Shown: one piece after another, positions 52,592 to 63,867 of the stretch | How the letters are laid out: the number at the start of each line of letters is the position of its first letter | Position numbering within the stretch: the stretch's first letter is position 1 | From: Limanda limanda | Taxonomy: Eukaryota > Chordata > Actinopteri > Pleuronectiformes > Pleuronectidae | Reading direction: 5' to 3' | NCBI RefSeq assembly: GCF_963576545.1 | Contig: NW_026870567.1 | Coordinates: 1 to 64,000 of the forward strand | DNA length: 64,000 bases | Program-made: the position numbers and the translations under genes | Notes under the pieces: model-generated | The model's input: only the letters and a program-made list of their open reading frames with translations | Told to the model about the DNA's origin: nothing | Databases searched by the model: none

Positions 52592-54849
52592 TTCCGAAAG
52601 TCGGAGAAGCTCAAGGATGGTACCGATCGATGCGCGTTACCCCATTTAGTGGGGGTAGAGCCTACTTGCAAGTCTCTCCGACCTTCACAAAAAAAGTTAT
52701 TCAAGAATATCTCTTTCTCCTTTGTGCTTTCATCCCTAACCCTAACCCTAACCCTTCCGAAAGTCGGAGAAGCTCAAGGATGGTACCGATCGATGCGCGC
52801 TACCCCATTTAGTGGGGGTAGAGCCTATTTGCAAGTCTCTCCGACCTTCACAAAAAAAGTTATTCAAGAATATCTCTTTCTCCTATGTGCTTTCATCCCT
52901 AACCCTAACCCTAACCCTTCCGAAAGTCGGAGAAGCTCAAGGATGGTACCGATCGATGCGCGCTACCCCATTTAGTGGGGGTAGAGCCTACTTGCAAGTC
53001 TCTCCGACCTTCACAAAAAAAGTTATTCAAGAATATCTCTTTCTCCTATGTGCTTTCATCCCTAACCCTAACCCTAACCCTTCCGAAAGTCGGAGAAGCT
53101 CAAGGATGGTACTGATCGATGCGCGCAACCCCATTTAGTGGGGGTAGAGCCTACTTGCAAGTCTCTCCGACCTTCACAAAAAAAGTTATTCAAGAATATC
53201 TCCTCAGATTTGGGGGAATTTCGTCGGTCGACCTCTTCCGAAGGTCGTACAAGCTCGGGGATGGTACCAATCGATCCGCAGGACCCAAATTAGTCCAGAT
53301 GCAACCACTTTCCAAGTCTCTCCGACCTTCACAAAAAAAGTTATTCAAGAATATCTCTTTCTCCTATGTGCTTTCATCCCTAACCCTAACCCTAACCCTT
53401 CCGAAAGTCGGAGAAGCTCAAGGATGGTACCGATCGATGCGCGCTACCCCATTTAGTGGGGGTAGAGCCTACTTGCAAGTCTCTCCGACCTTCACAAAAA
53501 AAGTTATTCAAGAATATCTCTTTCTCCTATGTGCTTTCATCCCTAACCCTAACCCTAACCCTTCCGAAAGTCGGAGAAGCTCAAGGATGGTACTGATCGA
53601 TGCGCGCAACCCCATTTAGTGGGGGTAGAGCCTACTTGCAAGTCTCTCCGACCTTCACAAAAAAAGTTATTCAAGAATATCTCCTCAGATTTGGGGGAAT
53701 TTCGTCGGTCGACCTCTTCCGAAGGTCGTAAAAGCTCGGGGATGGTACCAATCGATCCGCAGGACCCAAATTAGTCCAGATGCAACCACTTTCCAAGTCT
53801 CTCCGACCTTCACAAAAAAAGTTATTCAAGAATATCTCTTTCTCCTATGTGCTTTCATCCCTAACCCTAACCCTAACCCTTCCGAAAGTCGGAGAAGCTC
53901 AAGGATGGTACCGATCGATGCGCGTTACCCCATTTAGTGGGGGTAGAGCCTACTTGCAAGTCTCTCCGACCTTCACAAAAAAAGTTATTCAAGAATATCT
54001 CTTTCTCCTTTGTGCTTTCATCCCTAACCCTAACCCTAACCCTTCCGAAAGTCGGAGAAGCTCAAGGATGGTACCGATCGATGCGCGCTACCCCATTTAG
54101 TGGGGGTAGAGCCTATTTGCAAGTCTCTCCGACCTTCACAAAAAAAGTTATTCAAGAATATCTCTTTCTCCTATGTGCTTTCATCCCTAACCCTAACCCT
54201 AACCCTTCCGAAAGTCGGAGAAGCTCAAGGATGGTACCGATCGATGCGCGCTACCCCATTTAGTGGGGGTAGAGCCTACTTGCAAGTCTCTCCGACCTTC
54301 ACAAAAAAAGTTATTCAAGAATATCTCTTTCTCCTATGTGCTTTCATCCCTAACCCTAACCCTAACCCTTCCGAAAGTCGGAGAAGCTCAAGGATGGTAC
54401 TGATCGATGCGCGCAACCCCATTTAGTGGGGGTAGAGCCTACTTGCAAGTCTCTCCGACCTTCACAAAAAAAGTTATTCAAGAATATCTCCTCAGATTTG
54501 GGGGAATTTCGTCGGTCGACCTCTTCCGAAGGTCGTACAAGCTCGGGGATGGTACCAATCGATCCGCAGGACCCAAATTAGTCCAGATGCAACCACTTTC
54601 CAAGTCTCTCCGACCTTCACAAAAAAAGTTATTCAAGAATATCTCTTTCTCCTATGTGCTTTCATCCCTAACCCTAACCCTAACCCTTCCGAAAGTCGGA
54701 GAAGCTCAAGGATGGTACCGATCGATGCGCGCTACCCCATTTAGTGGGGGTAGAGCCTACTTGCAAGTCTCTCCGACCTTCACAAAAAAAGTTATTCAAG
54801 AATATCTCTTTCTCCTATGTGCTTTCATCCCTAACCCTAACCCTAACCC
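52274..54849 (+). repeat. Tandem duplication of a 1,288-bp unit (B-A-A-A-B-A)
   Basis: Units 52274-53561 and 53562-54849 share the TAAAAG-type B, an A combining GCGCGTTACC with CCTTTGTGC, and a GCCTATTTGC A. The unit has the same length as the B-A-B-A-H-A unit at 34069 but a different internal order, so the equal length only reflects four A lengths plus two B. Confidence 0.88.
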
Positions 54850-55656
54850 TTCCGAAAGTCGGAGAAGCTCAAGGATGGTACCGATCGATGCGCGCTACCC
54901 CATTTAGTGGGGGTAGAGCCTACTTGCAAGTCTCTCCGACCTTCACAAAAAAAGTTATTCAAGAATATCTCCTCAGATTTGGGGGAATTTCGTCGGTCGA
55001 CCTCTTCCGAAGGTCGTACAAGCTCGGGGATGGTACCAATCGATCCGCAGGACCCAAATTAGTCCAGATGCAACCACTTTCCAAGTCTCTCCGACCTTCA
55101 CAAAAAAAGTTATTCAAGAATATCTCTTTCTCCTATGTGCTTTCATCCCTAACCCTAACCCTAACCCTTCCGAAAGTCGGAGAAGCTCAAGGATGGTACC
55201 GATCGATGCGCGTTACCCCATTTAGTGGGGGTAGAGCCTACTTGCAAGTCTCTCCGACCTTCACAAAAAAAGTTATTCAAGAATATCTCTTTCTCCTATG
55301 TGCTTTCATCCCTAACCCTAACCCTAACCCTTCCGAAAGTCGGAGAAGCTCAAGGATGGTACCGATCGATGCGCGCTACCCCATTTAGTGGGGGTAGAGC
55401 CTACTTGCAAGTCTCTCCGACCTTCACAAAAAAAGTTATTCAAGAATATCTCTTTCTCCTATGTGCTTTCATCCCTAACCCTAACCCTAACCCTTCCGAA
55501 AGTCGGAGAAGCTCAAGGATGGTACCGATCGATGCGCGCTACCCCATTTAGTGGGGGTAGAGCCTACTTGCAAGTCTCTCCGACCTTCACAAAAAAAGTT
55601 ATTCAAGAATATCTCTTTCTCCTATGTGCTTTCATCCCTAACCCTAACCCTAACCC

Positions 55657-55813
55657 TTCCGAAAGTCGGAGAAGCTCAAGGATGGTACCGATCGATGCGC
55701 GCTACCCCATTTAGTGGGGGTAGAGCCTACTTGCAAGTCTCTCCGACCTTCACAAAAAAAGTTATTCAAGAATATCTCTTTCTCCTATGTGCTTTCATCC
55801 CTAACCCTAACCC
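55657..55813 (+). repeat. A monomer with shortened telomeric tract (157 bp)
   Basis: It ends in (CCCTAA)2CCC and is the rightmost of the six short T modules. Confidence 0.9.
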
Positions 55814-57411
55814 TTCCGAAAGTCGGAGAAGCTCAAGGATGGTACTGATCGATGCGCGCAACCCCATTTAGTGGGGGTAGAGCCTACTTGCAAGTCTCTC
55901 CGACCTTCACAAAAAAAGTTATTCAAGAATATCTCCTCAGATTTGGGGGAATTTCGTCGGTCGACCTTTTCCGAAGGTCGTACAAGCTCGGGGATGGTAC
56001 CAATCGATCCGCAGGACCCAAATTAGTCCAGATGCAACCACTTTCCAAGTCTCTCCGACCTTCACAAAAAAAGTTATTCAAGAATATCTCTTTCTCCTAT
56101 GTGCTTTCATCCCTAACCCTAACCCTAACCCTTCCGAAAGTCGGAGAAGCTCAAGGATGGTACTGATCGATGCGCGCTACCCCATTTAGTGGGGGTAGAG
56201 CCTACTTGCAAGTCTCTCCGACCTTCACAAAAAAAGTTATTCAAGAATATCTCCTCAGATTTGGGGGAATTTCGTCGGTCGACCTCTTCCGAAGGTCGTA
56301 CAAGCTCGGGGATGGTACCAATCGATCCGCAGGACCCAAATTAGTCCAGATGCAACCACTTTCCAAGTCTCTCCGACCTTCACAAAAAAAGTTATTCAAG
56401 AATATCTCTTTCTCCTATGTGCTTTCATCCCTAACCCTAACCCTAACCCTTCCGAAAGTCGGAGAAGCTCAAGGATGGTACCGATCGATGCGCGCTACCC
56501 CATTTAGTGGGGGTAGAGCCTACTTGCAAGTCTCTCCGACCTTCACAAAAAAAGTTATTCAAGAATATCTCTTTCTCCTATGTGCTTTCATCCCTAACCC
56601 TAACCCTAACCCTTCCGAAAGTCGGAGAAGCTCAAGGATGGTACTGATCGATGCGCGCAACCCCATTTAGTGGGGGTAGAGCCTACTTGCAAGTCTCTCC
56701 GACCTTCACAAAAAAAGTTATTCAAGAATATCTCCTCAGATTTGGGGGAATTTCGTCGGTCGACCTTTTCCGAAGGTCGTACAAGCTCGGGGATGGTACC
56801 AATCGATCCGCAGGACCCAAATTAGTCCAGATGCAACCACTTTCCAAGTCTCTCCGACCTTCACAAAAAAAGTTATTCAAGAATATCTCTTTCTCCTATG
56901 TGCTTTCATCCCTAACCCTAACCCTAACCCTTCCGAAAGTCGGAGAAGCTCAAGGATGGTACTGATCGATGCGCGCTACCCCATTTAGTGGGGGTAGAGC
57001 CTACTTGCAAGTCTCTCCGACCTTCACAAAAAAAGTTATTCAAGAATATCTCCTCAGATTTGGGGGAATTTCGTCGGTCGACCTCTTCCGAAGGTCGTAC
57101 AAGCTCGGGGATGGTACCAATCGATCCGCAGGACCCAAATTAGTCCAGATGCAACCACTTTCCAAGTCTCTCCGACCTTCACAAAAAAAGTTATTCAAGA
57201 ATATCTCTTTCTCCTATGTGCTTTCATCCCTAACCCTAACCCTAACCCTTCCGAAAGTCGGAGAAGCTCAAGGATGGTACCGATCGATGCGCGCTACCCC
57301 ATTTAGTGGGGGTAGAGCCTACTTGCAAGTCTCTCCGACCTTCACAAAAAAAGTTATTCAAGAATATCTCTTTCTCCTATGTGCTTTCATCCCTAACCCT
57401 AACCCTAACCC
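55814..57411 (+). repeat. Tandem duplication of a 799-bp unit (B-B-A)
   Basis: Units are 55814-56612 and 56613-57411. In each, the first B has a GGTACT..CAACC head with GACCTTTTCC, the second a GGTACT..CTACC head with GACCTCTTCC, followed by one A. Confidence 0.88.
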
Positions 57412-59661
57412 TTCCGAAAGTCGGAGAAGCTCAAGGATGGTACTGATCGATGCGCGCAACCCCATTTAGTGGGGGTAGAGCCTACTTGCAAGTCTCTCCG
57501 ACCTTCACAAAAAAAGTTATTCAAGAATATCTCCTCAGATTTGGGGGAATTTCGTCGGTCGACCTCTTCCGAAGGTCGTACAAGCTCGGGGATGGTACCA
57601 ATCGATCCGCAGGACCCAAATTAGTCCAGATGCAACCACTTTCCAAGTCTCTCAGACCTTCACAAAAAAAGTTATTCAAGAATATCTCTTTCTCCTATGT
57701 GCTTTCATCCCTAACCCTAACCCTAACCCTTCCGAAAGTCGGAGAAGCTCAAGGATGGTACCGATCGATGCGCGCTACCCCATTTAGTGGGGGTAGAGCC
57801 TACTTGCAAGTCTCTCCGACCTTCACAAAAAAAGTTATTCAAGAATATCTCTTTCTCCTATGTGCTTTCATCCCTAACCCTAACCCTAACCCTTCCGAAA
57901 GTCGGAGAAGCTCAAGGATGGTACCGATCGATGCGCGCTACCCCATTTAGTGGGGGTAGAGCCTATTTGCAAGTCTCTCCGACCTTCACAAAAAAAGTTA
58001 TTCAAGAATATCTCTTTCTCCTATGTGCTTTCATCCCTAACCCTAACCCTAACCCTTCCGAAAGTCGGAGAAGCTCAAGGATGGTACCGATCGATGCGCG
58101 CTACCCCATTTAGTGGGGGTAGAGCCTACTTGCAAGTCTCTCCGACCTTCACAAAAAAAGTTATTCAAGAATATCTCTTTCTCCTATGTGCTTTCATCCC
58201 TAACCCTAACCCTAACCCTTCCGAAAGTCGGAGAAGCTCAAGGATGGTACCGATCGATGCGCGCTACCCCATTTAGTGGGGGTAGAGCCTACTTGCAAGT
58301 CTCTCCGACCTTCACAAAAAAAGTTATTCAAGAATATCTCTTTCTCCTATGTGCTTTCATCCCTAACCCTAACCCTAACCCTTCCGAAAGTCGGAGAAGC
58401 TCAAAGATGGTACCGATCGATGCGCGCTACCCCATTTAGTGGGGGTAGAGCCTACTTGCAAGTCTCTCCGACCTTCACAAAAAAAGTTATTCAAGAATAT
58501 CTCTTTCTCCTATGTGCTTTCATCCCTAACCCTAACCCTAACCCTTCCGAAAGTCGGAGAAGCTCAAGGATGGTACTGATCGATGCGCGCAACCCCATTT
58601 AGTGGGGGTAGAGCCTACTTGCAAGTCTCTCCGACCTTCACAAAAAAAGTTATTCAAGAATATCTCCTCAGATTTGGGGGAATTTCGTCGGTCGACCTCT
58701 TCCGAAGGTCGTACAAGCTCGGGGATGGTACCAATCGATCCGCAGGACCCAAATTAGTCCAGATGCAACCACTTTCCAAGTCTCTCCGACCTTCACAAAA
58801 AAAGTTATTCAAGAATATCTCTTTCTCCTATGTGCTTTCATCCCTAACCCTAACCCTAACCCTTCCGAAAGTCGGAGAAGCTCAAAGATGGTACTGATCG
58901 ATGCGCGCTACCCCATTTAGTGGGGGTAGAGCCTACTTGCAAGTCTCTCCGACCTTCACAAAAAAAGTTATTCAAGAATATCTCCTCAGATTTGGGGGAA
59001 TTTCGTCGGTCGACCTCTTCCGAAGGTCGTACAAGCTCGGGGATGGTACCAATCGATCCGCAGGACCCAAATTAGTCCAGATGCAACCACTTTCCAAGTC
59101 TCTCCGACCTTCACAAAAAAAGTTATTCAAGAATATCTCTTTCTCCTATGTGCTTTCATCCCTAACCCTAACCCTAACCCTTCCGAAAGTCGGAGAAGCT
59201 CAAGGATGGTACCGATCGATGCGCGCTACCCCATTTAGTGGGGGTAGAGCCTACTTGCAAGTCTCTCCGACCTTCACAAAAAAAGTTATTCAAGAATATC
59301 TCTTTCTCCTATGTGCTTTCATCCCTAACCCTAACCCTAACCCTTCCGAAAGTCGGAGAAGCTCAAGGATGGTACTGATCGATGCGCGCAACCCCATTTA
59401 GTGGGGGTAGAGCCTACTTGCAAGTCTCTCCGACCTTCACAAAAAAAGTTATTCAAGAATATCTCCTCAGATTTGGGGGAATTTCGTCGGTCGACCTCTT
59501 CCGAAGGTCGTAAAAGCTCGGGGATGGTACCAATCGATCTGCAGGACCCAAATTAGTCCAGATGCAACCACTTTCCAAGTCTCTCCGACCTTCACAAAAA
59601 AAGTTATTCAAGAATATCTCTTTCTCCTATGTGCTTTCATCCCTAACCCTAACCCTAACCC
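57412..59661 (+). repeat. 2,250-bp higher-order module, copy 6
   Basis: Order is B-A5-B-B-A-B, with the marked A at 57893 and a TAAAAG-type last B at 59344 that also has CTGCAG. It is 7,070 bp from copy 5. The AAAGATGG variant appears here in one A and in the second B of the BB pair, and CTCAGACC in the first B. Confidence 0.9.
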
Positions 59662-62400
59662 TTCCGAATGTCGGAGAAGCTCAAGGATGGTACCGATCGA
59701 TGCGCGCTACCCCATTTAGTGGGGGTAGAGCCTACTTGCAAGTCTCTCCGACCTTCACAAAAAAAGTTATTCAAGAATATCTCTTTCTCCTTTGTGCTTT
59801 CATCCCTAACCCTAACCCTAACCCTTCCGAAAGTCGGAGAAGCTCAAGGATGGTACCGATCGATGCGCGCTACCCCATTTAGTGGGGGTAGAGCCTATTT
59901 GCAAGTCTCTCCGACCTTCACAAAAAAAGTTATTCAAGAATATCTCTTTCTCCTATGTGCTTTCATCCCTAACCCTAACCCTAACCCTTCCGAAAGTCGG
60001 AGAAGCTCAAGGATGGTACCGATCGATGCGCGCTACCCCATTTAGTGGGGGTAGAGCCTACTTGCAAGTCTCTCCGACCTTCACAAAAAAAGTTATTCAA
60101 GAATATCTCTTTCTCCTATGTGCTTTCATCCCTAACCCTAACCCTAACCCTTCCGAAAGTCGGAGAAGCTCAAGGATGGTACCGATCGATGCGCGCTACC
60201 CCATTTAGTGGGGGTAGAGCCTACTTGCAAGTCTCTCCGACCTTCACAAAAAAAGTTATTCAAGAATATCTCTTTCTCCTATGTGCTTTCATCCCTAACC
60301 CTAACCCTAACCCTTCCGAAAGTCGGAGAAGCTCAAGGATGGTACCGATCGATGCGCGCTACCCCATTTAGTGGGGGTAGAGCCTACTTGCAAGTCTCTC
60401 CGACCTTCACAAAAAAAGTTATTCAAGAATATCTCTTTCTCCTTTGTGCTTTCATCCCTAACCCTAACCCTAACCCTTCCGAAAGTCGGAGAAGCTCAAG
60501 GATGGTACCGATCGATGCGCGCTACCCCATTTAGTGGGGGTAAAGCCTATTTGCAAGTCTCTCCGACCTTCACAAAAAAAGTTATTCAAGAATATCTCTT
60601 TCTCCTATGTGCTTTCATCCCTAACCCTAACCCTAACCCTTCCGAAAGTCGGAGAAGCTCAAGGATGGTACCGATCGATGCGCGCTACCCCATTTAGTGG
60701 GGGTAGAGCCTACTTGCAAGTCTCTCCGACCTTCACAAAAAAAGTTATTCAAGAATATCTCTTTCTCCTATGTGCTTTCATCCCTAACCCTAACCCTAAC
60801 CCTTCCGAAAGTCGGAGAAGCTCAAGGATGGTACTGATCGATGCGCGCAACCCCATTTAGTGGGGGTAGAGCCTACTTGCAAGTCTCTCCGACCTTCACA
60901 AAAAAAGTTATTCAAGAATATCTCCTCAGATTTGGGGGAATTTCGTCGGTCGACCTCTTCCGAAGGTCGTACAAGCTCGGGTATGGTACCAATCGATCCG
61001 CAGGACCCAAATTAGTCCAGATGCAACCACTTTCCAAGTCTCTCCGACCTTCACAAAAAAAGTTATTCAAGAATATCTCTTTCTCCTATGTGCTTTCATC
61101 CCTAACCCTAACCCTAACCCTTCCGAAAGTCGGAGAAGCTCAAGGATGGTACCGATCGATGCGCGCTACCCCATTTAGTGGGGGTAGAGCCTACTTGCAA
61201 GTCTCTCCGACCTTCACAAAAAAAGTTATTCAAGAATATCTCTTTCTCCTATGTGCTTTCATCCCTAACCCTAACCCTAACCCTTCCGAAAGTCGGAGAA
61301 GCTCAAGGATGGTACCGATCGATGCGCGCAACCCCATTTAGTGGGGGTAGAGCCTACTTGCAAGTCTCTCCGACCTTCACAAAAAAGGTTATTCAAGAAT
61401 ATCTCCTCAGATTTGGGGGAATTTCGTCGGTCGACCTCTTCCGAAGGTCGTACAAGCTCGGGGATGGTACCAATCGATCTGCAGGACCCAAATTAGTCCA
61501 GATGCAACCACTTTCCAAGTCTCTCCGACCTTCACAAAAAAAGTTATTCAAGAATATCTCTTTCTCCTATGTGCTTTCATCCCTAACCCTAACCCTAACC
61601 CTTCCGAAAGTCGGAGAAGCTCAAGGATGGTACCGATCGATGCGCGCTACCCCATTTAGTGGGGGTAGAGCCTACTTGCAAGTCTCTCCGACCTTCACAA
61701 AAAAAGTTATTCAAGAATATCTCCTCAGATTTGGGGGAATTTCGTCGGTCGACCTCTTCCGAAGGTCGTACAAGCTCGGGGATGGTACCAATCGATCCGC
61801 AGGACCCAAATTAGTCCAGATGCAACCACTTTCCAAGTCTCTCCGACCTTCACAAAAAAAGTTATTCAAGAATATCTCTTTCTCCTATGTGCTTTCATCC
61901 CTAACCCTAACCCTAACCCTTCCGAAAGTCGGAGAAGCTCAAAGATGGTACCGATCGATGCGCGTTACCCCATTTAGTGGGGGTAGAGCCTACTTGCAAG
62001 TCTCTCCGACCTTCACAAAAAAAGTTATTCAAGAATATCTCTTTCTCCTATGTGCTTTCATCCCTAACCCTAACCCTAACCCTTCCGAAAGTCGGAGAAG
62101 CTCAAGGATGGTACCGATCGATGCGCGCTACCCCATTTAGTGGGGGTAGAGCCTACTTGCAAGTCTCTCCGACCTTCACAAAAAAAGTTATTCAAGAATA
62201 TCTCCTCAGATTTGGGGGAATTTCGTCGGTCGACCTCTTCAGAAGGTCGTACAAGCTCGGGGATGGTACCAATCGATCCGCAGGACCCAAATTAGTCCAG
62301 ATGCAACCACTTTCCAAGTCTCTCCGACCTTCACAAAAAAAGTTATTCAAGAATATCTCTTTCTCCTATGTGCTTTCATCCCTAACCCTAACCCTAACCC

Positions 62401-63867
62401 TTCCGAAAGTCGGAGAAGCTCAAGGATGGTACCGATCGATGCGCGCTACCCCATTTAGTGGGGGTAGAGCCTACTTGCAAGTCTCTCCGACCTTCACAAA
62501 AAAAGTTATTCAAGAATATCTCTTTCTCCTATGTGCTTTCATCCCTAACCCTAACCCTAACCCTTCCGAAAGTCGGAGAAGCTCAAGGATGGTACCGATC
62601 GATGCGCGCTACCCCATTTAGTGGGGGTAGAGCCTACTTGCAAGTCTCTCCGACCTTCACAAAAAAAGTTATTCAAGAATATCTCTTTCTCCTATGTGCT
62701 TTCATCCCTAACCCTAACCCTAACCCTTCCGAAAGTCGGAGAAGCTCAAGGATGGTACCGATCGATGCGCGCTACCCCATTTAGTGGGGGTAGAGCCTAC
62801 TTGCAAGTCTCTCCGACCTTCACAAAAAAAGTTATTCAAGAATATCTCTTTCTCCTATGTGCTTTCATCCCTAACCCTAACCCTAACCCTTCCGAAAGTC
62901 GGAGAAGCTCAAGGATGGTACCGATCGATGCGCGCTACCCCATTTAGTGGGGGTAGAGCCTACTTGCAAGTCTCTCCGACCTTCACAAAAAAAGTTATTC
63001 AAGAATATCTCTTTCTCCTATGTGCTTTCATCCCTAACCCTAACCCTAACCCTTCCGAAAGTCGGAGAAGCTCAAGGATGGTACCGATCGATGCGCGCTA
63101 CCCCATTTAGTGGGGGTAGAGCCTACTTGCAAGTCTCTCCGACCTTCACAAAAAAAGTTATTCAAGAATATCTCTTTCTCCTATGTGCTTTCATCCCTAA
63201 CCCTAACCCTAACCCTTCCGAAAGTCGGAGAAGCTCAAGGATGGTACTGATCGATGCGCGCTACCCCATTTAGTGGGGGTAGAGCCTACTTGCAAGTCTC
63301 TCCGACCTTCACAAAAAAAGTTATTCAAGAATATCTCTTTCTCCTATGTGCTTTCATCCCTAACCCTAACCCTAACCCTTCCGAAAGTCGGAGAAGCTCA
63401 AGGATGGTACCGATCGATGCGCGCTACCCCATTTAGTGGGGGTAGAGCCTACTTGCAAGTCTCTCCGACCTTCACAAAAAAAGTTATTCAAGAATATCTC
63501 TTTCTCCTATGTGCTTTCATCCCTAACCCTAACCCTAACCCTTCCGAAAGTCGGAGAAGCTCAAGGATGGTACCGATCGATGCGCGCTACCCCATTTAGT
63601 GGGGGTAGAGCCTACTTGCAAGTCTCTCCGACCTTCACAAAAAAAGTTATTCAAGAATATCTCTTTCTCCTATGTGCTTTCATCCCTAACCCTAACCCTA
63701 ACCCTTCCGAAAGTCGGAGAAGCTCACGGATGGTACCGATCGATGCGCGCTACCCCATTTAGTGGGGGTAGAGCCTACTTGCAAGTCTCTCCGACCTTCA
63801 CAAAAAAAGTTATTCAAGAATATCTCTTTCTCCTATGTGCTTTCATCCCTAACCCTAACCCTAACCC
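62401..63867 (+). repeat. Array domain 8: run of nine A monomers
   Basis: A monomers start at 62401, 62564, 62727, 62890, 63053, 63216, 63379, 63542 and 63705, with no N module. This is the longest A run seen and it continues past the window. The 63705 copy has CTCACGGATGG. Confidence 0.93.
63216..63378 (+). repeat. Recombinant A monomer: GGTACT head joined to T
   Basis: The head is the GGTACT..CTACC subtype otherwise found before N, but it is followed by T. With 7581 it is one of only two GGTACT heads with a telomeric tail. Confidence 0.8.

Larger units (their letters stand above)
50342..55813 (+). repeat. Array domain 6
   Basis: B dimers start at 50342, 51475, 51793, 52274, 53081, 53562, 54369 and 54850, with A monomers between. 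The domain opens with a 2,250-bp module that lines up with 28925-31174 at a spacing of 21,417 bp, continues with a 1,288-bp tandem duplication and ends with a short-tract A. The B at 51475 has CAACCTTATTT, the only copy with that change in the hairpin region. Confidence 0.88.
55814..62400 (+). repeat. Array domain 7
   Basis: B dimers start at 55814, 56132, 56613, 56931, 57412, 58545, 58863, 59344, 60803, 61284, 61602 and 62083. It opens with a 799-bp tandem duplication, then the sixth 2,250-bp module, then a stretch (61284-62400) whose markers AAAAAAGGTT, CTGCAG, GCGCGTTACC and CTTCAGAAGG match domain 4, about 20 kb away. Private variants include CTCAAAGATGG (near 58404, 58884 and 61940), CGAATGTCGG (59662) and GGGTATGG (60982). 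Confidence 0.88.
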
